A stretch of DNA of 5,881 nt from Desulfobacterales bacterium (GTDB lineage Bacteria; Desulfobacterota; Desulfobacteria; Desulfobacterales; 4be13), in contig JAOZRQ010000450.1 of NCBI GenBank assembly GCA_029940115.1, positions 1 to 5,881 of the forward strand, read 5' to 3'. The notes under the pieces were generated by a model. The model searched no databases and was not told the origin of the DNA. It saw only the letters and a list, made by a program, of their open reading frames with translations. Made by a program: the position numbers and the translations under genes. The first letter of the stretch is position 1. Every line of letters begins with the position of its first letter. Below, piece after piece: positions 1 through 5,881 of the stretch.

Positions 1-75
1 CCCGGCTTTTTCTTGCAGTTGGGAAGTCGGCCAGTTTGGGAAAAAGCCGGGTTTCCCACCATTCCCGACTTTTTG
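1..75. repeat. Cluster of CCCGRCTTTTT motifs forming alternative hairpins
   Basis: The motif CCCGGCTTTTT at 1-11 has a perfect 11-base inverted copy at 41-51 (AAAAAGCCGGG) and a near-identical direct copy, CCCGACTTTTT, at 65-75. A partial inverted copy (AAGTCGG, 24-30) can pair with CCGACTT at 66-72, and GGGAAA (38-43) can pair with TTTCCC (52-57). Several mutually exclusive stems are therefore possible. The third motif ends in a run of T, so the cluster could be the tail of a terminator for a gene left of the window, or an intergenic repeat family. The window starts inside the structure, so its true left end is not seen. Confidence 0.5.
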
Positions 76-231
76 TCCTGTACTCAGAAGAAAGTCAACA
101 AGAAAGTGATTTTTGGCCCAATACGGGAAAGGTGAAATCTCAATACACCTTTTCACCCCCTTTGAATACTCCCTCCCCTTTATTGACGGATTTACTTTAT
201 TTTGAGAAATAAATAAACAGTTCTGAGAAAT

Positions 232-259
232 CCGGTTCAGATTGACAAATCCGAACTGG
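232..259. repeat. Small imperfect hairpin
   Basis: CCGGTTCAGATT (232-243) and AATCCGAACTGG (248-259) are inverted copies with 10 of 12 positions complementary around the loop GACA. It lies three bases before the larger palindrome at 262-402 and may belong to the same element or leader RNA. It is not followed by a T-run, so a simple terminator is unlikely. Confidence 0.4.
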
Positions 260-261
260 GC

Positions 262-402
262 TGATGAAAATGTCATAAAACAGGCTTGCCGATTGTGATC
301 CTGTTTTTGTTCCCCACATTTTTTTGGCTTTGAAATCAGTTGCAAAATGCGGGGGAACAAAACTGGGATCAACTTTTGGGAACATCGGCAACATTTTCAT
401 CA
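262..402. repeat. 141-bp imperfect palindrome, MITE-like or structured leader
   Basis: The tips TGATGAAAATGT (262-273) and ACATTTTCATCA (391-402) are perfect 12-base inverted copies. Moving inward, TTGCCGAT (286-293) pairs with ATCGGCAA (384-391). A long inner arm at 296-324 then pairs with 344-371 (TGATCC, TTTTGTTCCCC and CATTTT blocks) with a few mismatches and single-base gaps. The arms carry unequal insertions: about 12 bases on the left at 274-285 and about 12 on the right at 372-383. The loop is roughly 325-343. The size and perfect tips fit a degenerate MITE-like or palindromic intergenic element. No clear target-site duplication is seen at 259-261 versus 403-405. A structured 5' leader of the downstream gene is the alternative. 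Confidence 0.55.
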
Positions 403-493
403 CCCTGCATCCATTCGCCGGGGAAAAGTCTCAGTTCTGCTGAGTTTCCAAAGAAAGGGATGGGGCGTTGTCAAGCTTCCAGCCCTGAAATCT

Positions 494-503
494 GGAGGGA
501 GGA
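494..503 (+). promoter_or_regulatory. Strong Shine-Dalgarno setting the phosphatase start
   Basis: GGAGGGAGGA ends seven bases before the ATG at 511. This purine-rich site fixes the original start of the phosphatase gene at 511. It rules out the ATG at 554, which lies in another reading frame and has no comparable site. Confidence 0.7.
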
Positions 504-510
504 TTGAAAA

Positions 511-2431
511 ATGAGACAAATAATGAACTCTTTACTGGAATACGGGTTGATCTATGGGATTCTCATCCTTACCATTTTGTGGGTCCGTTTTTTTCTGTCA
601 ATTTTTGACATGCTCATGGGATGATGAGCAAAAGCAGGAGCCGGGAGCTGAAAAAGTGGCCAATTCCCCCTTGAGGGGGTCGGGCACTGAAAAACACCCT
701 TGGTCCCCCTCAAAGGGGGAGTTGGATTCCCGCACTGTGCAGTTCGCAGCCTGGACTGGAGGAATCAAGGAACAGAGTGGGAAATTCGCCGATTTTCTTG
801 ATTATGATGAGATTGTCCCGATAACGATGATGCTCAAAAACATCACTTATCTTTACCCGGAGGATATTGATTTCATTTTTCTTTTTGATGAATATGAGGA
901 GCTTGTCACCTCAAACATCACCGGAACCGAAATCGGGCAGTCGCAGCGATACCATTCGCTGATCTCCGATTTTCGGGAAAGAGTCGGCATAGAGGAACTG
1001 TCTCCGAATATTTTTCAGGGACAGTTCGCGGCATTCAAGCCGGCATCGGACCCGGGACACATTCTCTGTCTCAAAGCTCTTCTGCACATCCTGCATGATA
1101 CCGGCGACATCTATTGTTATGTGGCCGTGATCAAGCTTGTCAACGGCAATGAGAAACTGGTTCAAAAGATGGCGGAGACAAGCAACGCCGACGTGATCTG
1201 TTATGACGGGAACCCGGTGGTCTCCAGCTTTCCGGATATGAATCTCCCCCATCCGGAAAAGGGTGTCATTGCCTATCAGGGAAAATCGTTTTTGACGGAA
1301 CAGAAAGAACTCCTCAATTATGCGGGAGTACCTGTGGGAAAGCTGGTCATTGCCATTGACAGCGAGCCGTTCTCGGCATCCAAGAAGCGATTGCTGTTGA
1401 GCAGACTGCTCCCTTTTTTGACGTCAACCGGCATTTCCATCCTGCTCTTCCTGATTTTGAAAGTCCGTGTGTTTGACAAGATCGGTCAGTTGATCGCGGT
1501 TCAGCGCATGGTCGCGGAAGGGAGGGGGATCTGAGTCTCCGGCTGAAACTTCCTGAGAATGACGGCCGGAGACACCTTGATGAGGTGGAGCAGATGGGCG
1601 CGGACTTCAACATGATGATGGAGAAGCTGGAACAGACCCATAAGCGACTGAGCCTGGCACTTGCCGGAGCTAGGGAGGCCAACGACTAGCCTTCAATACG
1701 CCAAAAGGATACAACGCTCCATGTTGCCGAATCTGGATGAGGTGAGGCGGTTTCTGCCGGAGAGCTTCGTGATATGGATGCCCCGGGATGTGGTGAGCGG
1801 GGATATCTTCCTGATGGAGCCGGTCACAGGGGGCTTTCTGGTCGCGGTGGTTGACTGTACGGGGCATGGCGTTTCTGACCATGATCGCCTCCTCGGCCCT
1901 GACACGGATCATAAGGGACGAGAATTGCCGGGAACCCGGGCAGATGCTGAAACGCCTGAATGTCATCCTCAAGACAGCACTTCGTCAGGATACGGCATAC
2001 GCGGTTTCCGACGACGGACTGGATGCCGCGTTGTGTGTCGTCCATTCTGAGGAGAAGCGCATCAGTTTTGCCGGGGCAAGGATTCCGCTCTTCCTTTTGG
2101 AGAACGGCGAGATGACGATCATCAAGGGCGACAGGCAGAGCATCGGCTACAAGCAGTCGAAAAGATCGGATATCGGCTTTGATTTCACCTGTCACGAGTT
2201 CCCTGTCAGAAAAGGGATGGCCTTTTACATGGCAAGCGACGGTTTTGCGGATCAGATGGGCCCGGATCAGGATCGTCAGAGTTTGGCCGGCGGCATTTTG
2301 TCACCCTGCTCGAAGATAACAGCAGACTTTCGTTCAAAACTCAGCGGGAGAGGCTTCTTGAAGCCTTTGAGGCGCACAAGGGGGATCATGAGCGGCAGGA
2401 TGATGTCACGGTGCTGGGGTTTGGGTTTTAG
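511..2431 (+). pseudogene. Decayed membrane sensor-HAMP-SpoIIE (PP2C) serine phosphatase
   Basis: An intact version, about 640 residues, would be a membrane-bound phosphatase that dephosphorylates an anti-sigma-antagonist-type partner (SiaA/RsbU-like; family knowledge). Visible parts are an N-terminal membrane segment (YGLIYGILILTILW, frame 1), a sensor region at about 770-1400 in frame 2 with a DIDFIFLFDEYEELVTS stretch, a second membrane segment at about 1405-1475, HAMP at about 1475-1680, and the phosphatase domain to 2431. The phosphatase domain shows RDVVSGDIF, VDCTGHG, ASDGFADQMG and a C-terminal QDDVTVLGFGF. Five lesions break it. (1) The frame changes near 619-624, where frame 1 stops at TGA 622. 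(2) One G is lost in the G-run at 1524-1528; restoring it gives AEGRGDLSLRLK. (3) An extra T at 1687 makes TAG. (4) A deletion near 1869-1874 removes most of VPGA from GHGVPGAF; 11 bases fits the frame change. (5) One base is lost at 2282-2286; restoring it gives QSFGRRHF. A REP-like insert lies at 660-725. The longest surviving frames are 554-1534 and 1851-2525. A functional product is unlikely. Confidence 0.85.
660..725. repeat. 66-bp REP-like palindrome inside the pseudogene
   Basis: The left arm at 660-679 (CCAATTCCCCCTTGAGGGGG) and the right arm at 705-725 are inverted copies with one mismatch and one single-base gap. Each arm is itself self-complementary (CCCCC..GGGGG), so the unit can fold as two small hairpins or one long one. 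The centre, 680-704, is not palindromic. This arrangement resembles the CCCCCTTTGAGGGGG-type repeats seen scattered in many bacterial genomes (recalled, not searched). Its 66 bases add exactly 22 codons and do not themselves shift the frame. The encoded low-complexity segment (NSPLRG...SPSKGEL) looks foreign to the sensor region. Confidence 0.65.
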
Positions 2432-2546
2432 TCTTTTCGTGTCCGTGACAATCCAGACAACCCGCCAAACACCCAACCAAAAGCTTGCATTCAGTGGTCC
2501 GCTCATCCGTCATGGAACAGGGTGAGATGGGGGAAATCGCTGGTGA

Positions 2547-2586
2547 GCAGAAAAAAAGTGCTGATTATAACGCTTTTTGCTTCTGC
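2547..2586. repeat. Imperfect hairpin after the phosphatase pseudogene
   Basis: GCAGAA (2547-2552) pairs with TTCTGC (2581-2586), and inside it AAAAAG (2553-2558) pairs with CTTTTT (2573-2578), with GC unpaired at 2579-2580. It lies about 115 bases after the pseudogene stop. The right arm contains a T-run, but inside the stem and not after it, so it is at best an atypical bidirectional terminator. Confidence 0.3.
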
Positions 2587-2661
2587 CCGTGAACATTTGT
2601 GGGCACGGACATGCCCGTCGCCCATGGGCGTGAACATGCATGTGGGCATGTGAGGTGCCCG
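2586..2661. repeat. Two imperfect GC-rich direct repeats upstream of the ABC exporter
   Basis: The segment 2586-2617 (CCCGTGAACATTTGTGGGCA then CGGACATGCCCG) is repeated with small insertions at 2627-2661 (GGCGTGAACATGCATGTGGG then CATGTGAGGTGCCCG). Each unit has its own GGGCA..TGCCC-type stem, and the units are separated by the palindrome CGCCCATGGGCG (2619-2630). ACATGCATGT at 2634-2643 is also palindromic. The block ends about 60 bases before the exporter start, so it could be a leader RNA structure, an operator array or an intergenic repeat. Nothing here decides between these. Confidence 0.45.
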
Positions 2662-2723
2662 CAACGGCACGGGAAGGGGCAGGGAGCTCCCCTAAATCCG
2701 TTATAACCAGAAAAAGTGAAACT

Positions 2724-4688
2724 ATGCATTCTGACCATTTTGAAGAGGAAAAACTCGGCAAGCCTTACGACATAAAGATGCTGAGACGCGTCTGGCCCTT
2801 TGTCAGACCCCACAGGCTCTGGCTGGTCTGCTCCTGTTTCCTGATCATCGTGATCACAGGGGTTGATCTTTCTGTTCCGTATATCACCAAGATCGCCATA
2901 GACCGCTACATTGTCCCCCAGGAAAACGCCGCGAGAAACGGGAACATGGAACCCGGAGACCAGGCGCAACACTCGAAAGTCAGATATCTGCGGGCCGACA
3001 TGACCGATCCTGATATCGCGGATGTGGTGAGCCGCCATCCAGATCTCTTCGGAATCCAGGGGATCCATGCCCAGATCGCGTTTGACGATCTGGCCAAGCT
3101 TGAGGAAAAAGCGGTCACCACATTACGAAAGGATCATCTCGCCGGGGTGAGTCTGGCCGCGGGGCTCTTTTTCGCGGCCATATCCGTCAGCTTTGTTCTC
3201 AACTTCATGCAAACCATGATCATGGCATATACCGCCCAAAAGGTCATGTACCAGCTGAGGATCGATCTCTTTTCCCACATTCAGCGCCTCTCGGTCTCGT
3301 TTTTCACCCACAATCCTGTGGGGCGGCTGGTGACACGGGTCACCAATGATGTCCAGAACATGCAGGAGGTGTTCGGCTCCATCATCGTGTTCATCTTCAA
3401 GGATCTGCTCCTCATCATCGGGGTCACCGTCATCCTCCTCGGCATCAACCTGAAACTGACGCTGATCTCCTTCTCCCTTCTCCCCCTCATCATATACGGC
3501 TCCGCAGTTTTTGCGCGTCGGGGAAGGGAGGCGTTCAGGATTCTCCGGGTGAAGGTTGCAGAGATCAACACCCGATTTTCAGAGACCATCGGCGGGATCA
3601 AGATCATCCGGATATTCCGGCAGGAGATGAGAAATTACCGGAATTTTGAAAGGCTGAACCATGAGCACCACCTGGCCGGGATGGCACAGGTTCGGGTGTT
3701 TGCCGTTTTTCTGCGCTTCATGGGCTTTTCAGATGTGTTCGTCGTCGCAGTGGTCATCTTCTACGGCGGGCTCGAGGTGCTTGCAGGAGAGATCAGCCTG
3801 GGCGAACTGGTCGCGTTTGTCGCGTACATGAAGATGTTCTTCAGCCCCATTCGGGACATCGCCCAGAAATACAATGTCATGCAGAGCGCCATGGCCTCGG
3901 CCGAGCGGATATTGCTGCTTCTCGACAACAAGGAGAGGCTCCCCGCCCCCATCGCCCCTTGCCCCTCTCTCCGAACCATTGAGACCATTGAGCTGGCCCA
4001 TGTGAGCTTCGCATACATCCCGGGAGAGACCGTTCTGAAGGGGATTTCGTTCACCATCCACACCGGGGAGACCGTGGCAGTTGTGGGGCCCACCGGTTCG
4101 GGAAAGACCTCCCTGATCAACCTGATTATCCGCTTTTATGACCCTTCGGCCGGCCAAGTGCTGATCAACGGAAGGGACATCAGGGAATCGGATATTTTCG
4201 ATCTCAGGTCAAGGATGGCCCTGGTGACCCAAGATCCGTTCCTCTTTTCAGGAACCTTGGGGGAGAACATCTTTCCGAAGGGCTCTGGCGATGAGGATGT
4301 GGAACGGATTCTGGCCGCGTCGAACTGCACGTCTCTGATTGACCGGCTTCCGGACGGTCTGGAGACCCAACTCTCCGAAGGCGGTGCGTCTGTCTCAAGC
4401 GGGGAACGCCAGCTCATCTCCATTGCCCGGGCCGTTGCCCGGGATCCGGAGCTGATCATCCTTGACGAAGCCACATCCTACATTGACTCGGAGACAGAGG
4501 CGAAAATTCAGGACGCGCTCACCAACCTGATGCGGAACCGGACCTCACTCATCGTGGCCCATCGTCTGTCAACCACACGACACGCGGACCGGATCATGGT
4601 GCTTCACAACGGGGAGATCATCGAGTCCGGAACCTATCAGGAACTGATCTCGCTCAAGGGATTTTACTTTAAACTGAGTCAGCTGTGA
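2724..4688 (+). CDS. ABC exporter half-transporter (fused permease and ATPase)
   Basis: The 654-residue product exports an unknown substrate (lipid, drug or peptide type) across the inner membrane using ATP, as a homo- or heterodimer. The permease domain spans about residues 20-410, with membrane segments near 32-55, 141-165, 217-240, 245-263 and two in about 355-400. The ATPase domain shows Walker A GPTGSGKT (455-462), Q-loop Q503, signature VSSGERQ (557-563), Walker B with D581 and catalytic E582 (LIILDEATS), D-loop SYID and H613 (AHRLST). The family is usually 570-610 residues. The excess is a polar loop of about 75 residues between TM1 and TM2 (about 65-138). The SSGERQ signature and SYIDSETE D-loop recall the TM288/YheH/LmrD side of heterodimeric exporters (family knowledge), but no partner gene is adjacent. 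An in-frame ATG at 2640 would add 28 residues unlike exporter N-termini, so ATG 2724 is preferred. Its ribosome site (AAAAAGTGAA, 2711-2720) is weak. Confidence 0.9.
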   Translation: MHSDHFEEEKLGKPYDIKMLRRVWPFVRPHRLWLVCSCFLIIVITGVDLSVPYITKIAIDRYIVPQENAARNGNMEPGDQAQHSKVRYLRADMTDPDIADVVSRHPDLFGIQGIHAQIAFDDLAKLEEKAVTTLRKDHLAGVSLAAGLFFAAISVSFVLNFMQTMIMAYTAQKVMYQLRIDLFSHIQRLSVSFFTHNPVGRLVTRVTNDVQNMQEVFGSIIVFIFKDLLLIIGVTVILLGINLKLTLISFSLLPLIIYGSAVFARRGREAFRILRVKVAEINTRFSETIGGIKIIRIFRQEMRNYRNFERLNHEHHLAGMAQVRVFAVFLRFMGFSDVFVVAVVIFYGGLEVLAGEISLGELVAFVAYMKMFFSPIRDIAQKYNVMQSAMASAERILLLLDNKERLPAPIAPCPSLRTIETIELAHVSFAYIPGETVLKGISFTIHTGETVAVVGPTGSGKTSLINLIIRFYDPSAGQVLINGRDIRESDIFDLRSRMALVTQDPFLFSGTLGENIFPKGSGDEDVERILAASNCTSLIDRLPDGLETQLSEGGASVSSGERQLISIARAVARDPELIILDEATSYIDSETEAKIQDALTNLMRNRTSLIVAHRLSTTRHADRIMVLHNGEIIESGTYQELISLKGFYFKLSQL

Positions 4689-4692
4689 GGAT

Positions 4693-4716
4693 CAGCGTTG
4701 CTCCATGACGACGCTG
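4693..4716 (+). terminator. Possible weak terminator stem after ABC exporter
   Basis: CAGCGT (4693-4698) and ACGCTG (4711-4716) form a perfect 6-base inverted repeat around a 12-base loop, starting five bases after the exporter stop codon. There is no T-run after it, so intrinsic termination would be poor. It may act only as a 3'-end stabilising stem. Confidence 0.25.
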
Positions 4717-4751
4717 TTGACGGGCCGGAGGAAAGTATTCATCTAATCATC

Positions 4752-4844
4752 GTCAGCCGGAGATTCGACGGCAGGCGTCTGAAAGAGAAGAATGCATCTG
4801 GTCATCCGGAGATTCGACGGCAGGCGTCTGAAAGAGAAGAATGA
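4752..4844. repeat. Tandem duplication, two copies of a 49-bp unit
   Basis: The unit at 4752-4800 is repeated directly from 4801. Over the first 43 bases there is a single difference (GTCAGCC versus GTCATCC), and the 38-base core from CCGGAGATTCGACGGCAGGC through GAAGAATG is identical. The copies diverge after that point. There is no spacer between them and no third copy. The near identity suggests a recent duplication in non-coding DNA. The unit encodes nothing recognisable on either strand. Confidence 0.85.
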
Positions 4845-5047
4845 TATGATATGGTCCCAACTGATGCAGTGCCTGGCAACGGATGAATGGGGCAAGGCCT
4901 CCCTGTCAATCGGGGCAAGTCCCGAAAAAATAAAAGCGTCCTGAGAAAGAAGAAACAAAACTGAAGTTCGAGAATGGGGAGAGGAGTTGGCATCATGGAA
5001 GAATCTTGTCAGACAAACGAAAACGCACCTGTCTATTTTCTTGATTT

Positions 5048-5575
5048 TCAAAAGCGGACATGGTGGCCGTGGGTGGTCATGACCCTCAAAAACATGTTCG
5101 TCACATAAAAGAAAAGCGCGATCCCGGTGAAAGAGAGTTTCAACCCCCGGGTGAGCATGTTTCCGAGGAATATCCCCCAGCCGACCCGCAGGGCCTTCTT
5201 TCCCTCCTTGCCGGCGATCATCTCCCCGATGAACGCGCCGACAAATGTGCCGATGAATATCCCCCAAGGCGGAAAGAAAAACACGCCGGCCAGCATGCCG
5301 ATCACCGCGCCCCACATCCCTGTCTTTGAGGCGTCATATTTCTTTGCGCCGATGAGCGGGATCACATAGTCCAAGACTTCGAGCAACACGGTCAGGACCG
5401 CCATCACAATCAAAAACGTGGGGCTGAACGGTGCCCAGTCTTTGGCATAAGAGAGGAGGACCAGCGCGGCAAGGCTCAGGGCGGGTCCCGGAATGGGGGG
5501 AATAATGGAGCCGACCAGCGCGGTCAGTGCAAGGAGCAAACCGATGATGATGAGTATGATTGCGGATGTTGTCAT
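5048..5575 (-). CDS. DUF456 family small integral membrane protein
   Basis: The product is 175 residues, mostly hydrophobic, and matches the DUF456 family pattern: an N-terminal membrane segment ending in a proline-rich IIPPIPGPALSLAALVL (24-40), a second hydrophobic stretch (about 53-76), the Y-D-A-S-K-T-G-x-W-G-A block (80-90), and a glycine-rich membrane segment with FFPPWGIFIGTFVGAFIGE (100-118). A conserved basic turn (AGKEGKKALRVG, 121-132) and a final hydrophobic segment (about 133-163) follow. Length is typical of the family, whose function is unknown. The start at ATG 5575 lies directly before the first membrane segment, but no Shine-Dalgarno is visible and the upstream DNA is TTTCAAT-rich. 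It follows the S1 gene on the same strand by 49 bases, so co-transcription is plausible. The frame is intact. Confidence 0.85.
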   Translation of the reverse strand: MTTSAIILIIIGLLLALTALVGSIIPPIPGPALSLAALVLLSYAKDWAPFSPTFLIVMAVLTVLLEVLDYVIPLIGAKKYDASKTGMWGAVIGMLAGVFFFPPWGIFIGTFVGAFIGEMIAGKEGKKALRVGWGIFLGNMLTRGLKLSFTGIALFFYVTNMFLRVMTTHGHHVRF

Positions 5576-5624
5576 TTGAGCTTTGAAATTGAAAATTGAA
5601 AATGGATAAGCTTCAAATTTCGAA
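5576..5624 (-). repeat. AT-rich spacer with repeated TTTCAA between S1 and DUF456 genes
   Basis: Read on the minus strand, the 49-base spacer contains the series ATTTTCAATTTTCAATTTCA, a short iterated TTTCAAT pattern. It runs to within about ten bases of the DUF456 start. No ribosome binding site and no terminator are visible in it. Such runs are common low-complexity intergenic DNA. Here it may leave the start region unstructured, which would help explain translation without a Shine-Dalgarno; that is inference. Confidence 0.4.
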
Positions 5625-5881
5625 TTATTCCTTTCTTGAATTCAGGGCCTGTTGCAATTTCTCACCCAGTGATCCCAAGGATGTCCCTCCACCCTTTTCA
5701 TATTGCCGCCAGTCCCCCTCATCGTCTGAGTCGCCGGCTCCCAAGGTGATCTTCCGGTCATTCGGATGGATCTCTTGGACCACCACCGTTATGGGCTCTC
5801 CTTCTTTCACTTTTTCAATCAGGGAGGGTTTGAGAGATCTGCTGATCTTCGACTTGGGAAGCAGGCCGGTGATGCCCGGCT
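5625..5881 (-). CDS. rpsA: Ribosomal protein S1 (or S1-like RNA-binding protein), C-terminal part
   Basis: Only the last 84 residues are in the window; the gene continues past the right edge. The visible part is the second half of a final S1 RNA-binding domain: PGITGLLPKSKISRSLKPSL, then VKEGEPITVVVQEIHPNDRK (24-43) and ITLGAG (44-49), the typical closing strands of the fold. After it comes a tail with DWRQYEKGGG and SLGSLGEKLQQAL (68-79), the tail form common at the end of bacterial S1 proteins. S1 binds mRNA on the 30S subunit. The gene symbol rests on the tail and the domain fragment only; another multi-S1-domain protein cannot be excluded. The stop is TAA at 5627-5625. Confidence 0.75.
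   Translation of the reverse strand, partial: PGITGLLPKSKISRSLKPSLIEKVKEGEPITVVVQEIHPNDRKITLGAGDSDDEGDWRQYEKGGGTSLGSLGEKLQQALNSRKE

Larger units (their letters stand above)
76..510. other. Non-coding, palindrome-rich leader upstream of the phosphatase pseudogene
   Basis: No convincing gene lies in this stretch. It holds a short symmetric hairpin in which GGTGAAA (131-137) can pair with TTTCACC (151-157), or alternatively AAAGGTG (128-134) with CACCTTT (146-152). It also holds the hairpin at 232-259 and the 141-base palindrome at 262-402, listed separately. A sigma70-like TTGACG lies at 183-188, followed about 18 bases later by AAATAA (207-212); this is a weak promoter candidate. If it is real, the transcript would carry a leader of roughly 300 bases containing both hairpins. 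A 68-codon open frame on the minus strand (403-197) overlaps the palindrome and has no ribosome binding site that I can see, so it is not called. Confidence 0.5.
2432..2723. other. Spacer between phosphatase pseudogene and ABC exporter
   Basis: No gene is supported here. The frame that continues through the pseudogene's last lesion to 2525 is an artefact of the frameshift. The spacer holds an imperfect hairpin at 2547-2586 and a GC-rich direct repeat at 2586-2661. It also has a short palindrome GGGAGCTCCC at 2682-2691, just upstream of the exporter start. I found no convincing sigma70 promoter for the exporter. Confidence 0.5.
4689..5047. other. Convergent intergenic region between ABC exporter and DUF456 gene
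   Basis: This 359-base stretch separates two converging genes and should hold both terminators, but no classical stem followed by a T-run is visible. It contains a short stem right after the exporter stop, the 49-bp tandem duplication, a repeated octamer GGGGCAAG (4889-4896 and 4912-4919) and a CGGG..CCCG stem at 4911-4925. It also contains an AGACA..TGTCT stem at 5011-5034, which on the minus strand extends to about nine pairs if G-U pairs are allowed. Minus-strand open frames run through it (for example 5315-4743) but are extensions of a shadow frame of the DUF456 gene. I see no supported gene. Confidence 0.5.

Noticed and set aside
242..270. TTGACA at 242-247 as a promoter -35 box
   Set aside because: No acceptable -10 box lies 16-18 bases downstream; the site is part of the hairpin loop at 232-259.
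197..403. 68-codon minus-strand open frame
   Set aside because: It coincides with the large palindrome, has no visible ribosome binding site and no recognisable protein family; most likely a by-product of the repeat.
1520..1530. Phase-variable G-tract switching the phosphatase on and off
   Set aside because: The run is only five G, and four other lesions would keep the gene off whatever its length.
554..1534. A separate 326-residue protein starting at ATG 554
   Set aside because: Its first residues are out of frame with the strong ribosome site at 494-503 and include the REP-like insert; it is the sensor part of the broken phosphatase gene.
2640..2723. Longer N-terminus for the ABC exporter from ATG 2640
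   Set aside because: The extra 28 residues come from the repeat region and do not look like an exporter N-terminus; ATG 2724 fits the family better.
4752..4844. CRISPR array
   Set aside because: Only two copies directly adjacent, no spacers and no cas genes.
4743..5315. 190-codon minus-strand open frame overlapping the DUF456 gene
   Set aside because: Its upper part is the DUF456 gene in another frame and its lower part runs through the tandem repeat; composition is not protein-like.

Overview
The window looks like a chromosomal piece of a Gram-negative bacterium of moderate GC content. The style of the genes (a HAMP-SpoIIE phosphatase of the SiaA/RsbU type, a half-size ABC exporter, a DUF456 membrane protein beside ribosomal protein S1) and the many small palindromic intergenic repeats suggest a Desulfobacterota-like organism. 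That placement is inference; no marker here fixes the taxon.

Layout, left to right. Positions 1-510 are non-coding and unusually rich in palindromes: a cluster of CCCGRCTTTTT motifs in both orientations (1-75), a small hairpin (232-259) and a 141-bp imperfect palindrome with perfect 12-bp tips (262-402). Positions 511-2431 hold one decayed gene for a membrane-bound sensor phosphatase (N-terminal membrane segment, extracytoplasmic sensor region, second membrane segment, HAMP, SpoIIE/PP2C domain). It has a strong ribosome binding site, but at least five frame-breaking lesions can be mapped, and a 66-bp REP-like palindrome lies near its 5' end. One lesion is consistent with loss of 11 bases that removes most of the conserved GHGVPGAF motif. 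Positions 2432-2723 are a spacer with hairpins and an imperfect direct repeat. Positions 2724-4688 encode an intact 654-residue ABC exporter half-transporter with a long TM1-TM2 loop and a non-canonical signature motif. Positions 4689-5047 are a convergent spacer with a 49-bp tandem duplication. On the minus strand, 5625 to the window edge is the C-terminus of ribosomal protein S1 (30S or S1-like), followed after 49 bases by an intact DUF456 membrane protein (5575-5048).

How the genes relate. The phosphatase and the exporter share a strand but are separated by nearly 300 bases, and no functional link between them is visible. S1 and the DUF456 gene may be co-transcribed on the minus strand. 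The intact frames of the exporter, DUF456 and S1 argue that the phosphatase lesions are real decay and not general sequencing error. I see no convincing new multi-gene system. The most notable items are the pseudogene with its mapped lesions and the several unrelated palindromic or tandem repeats.
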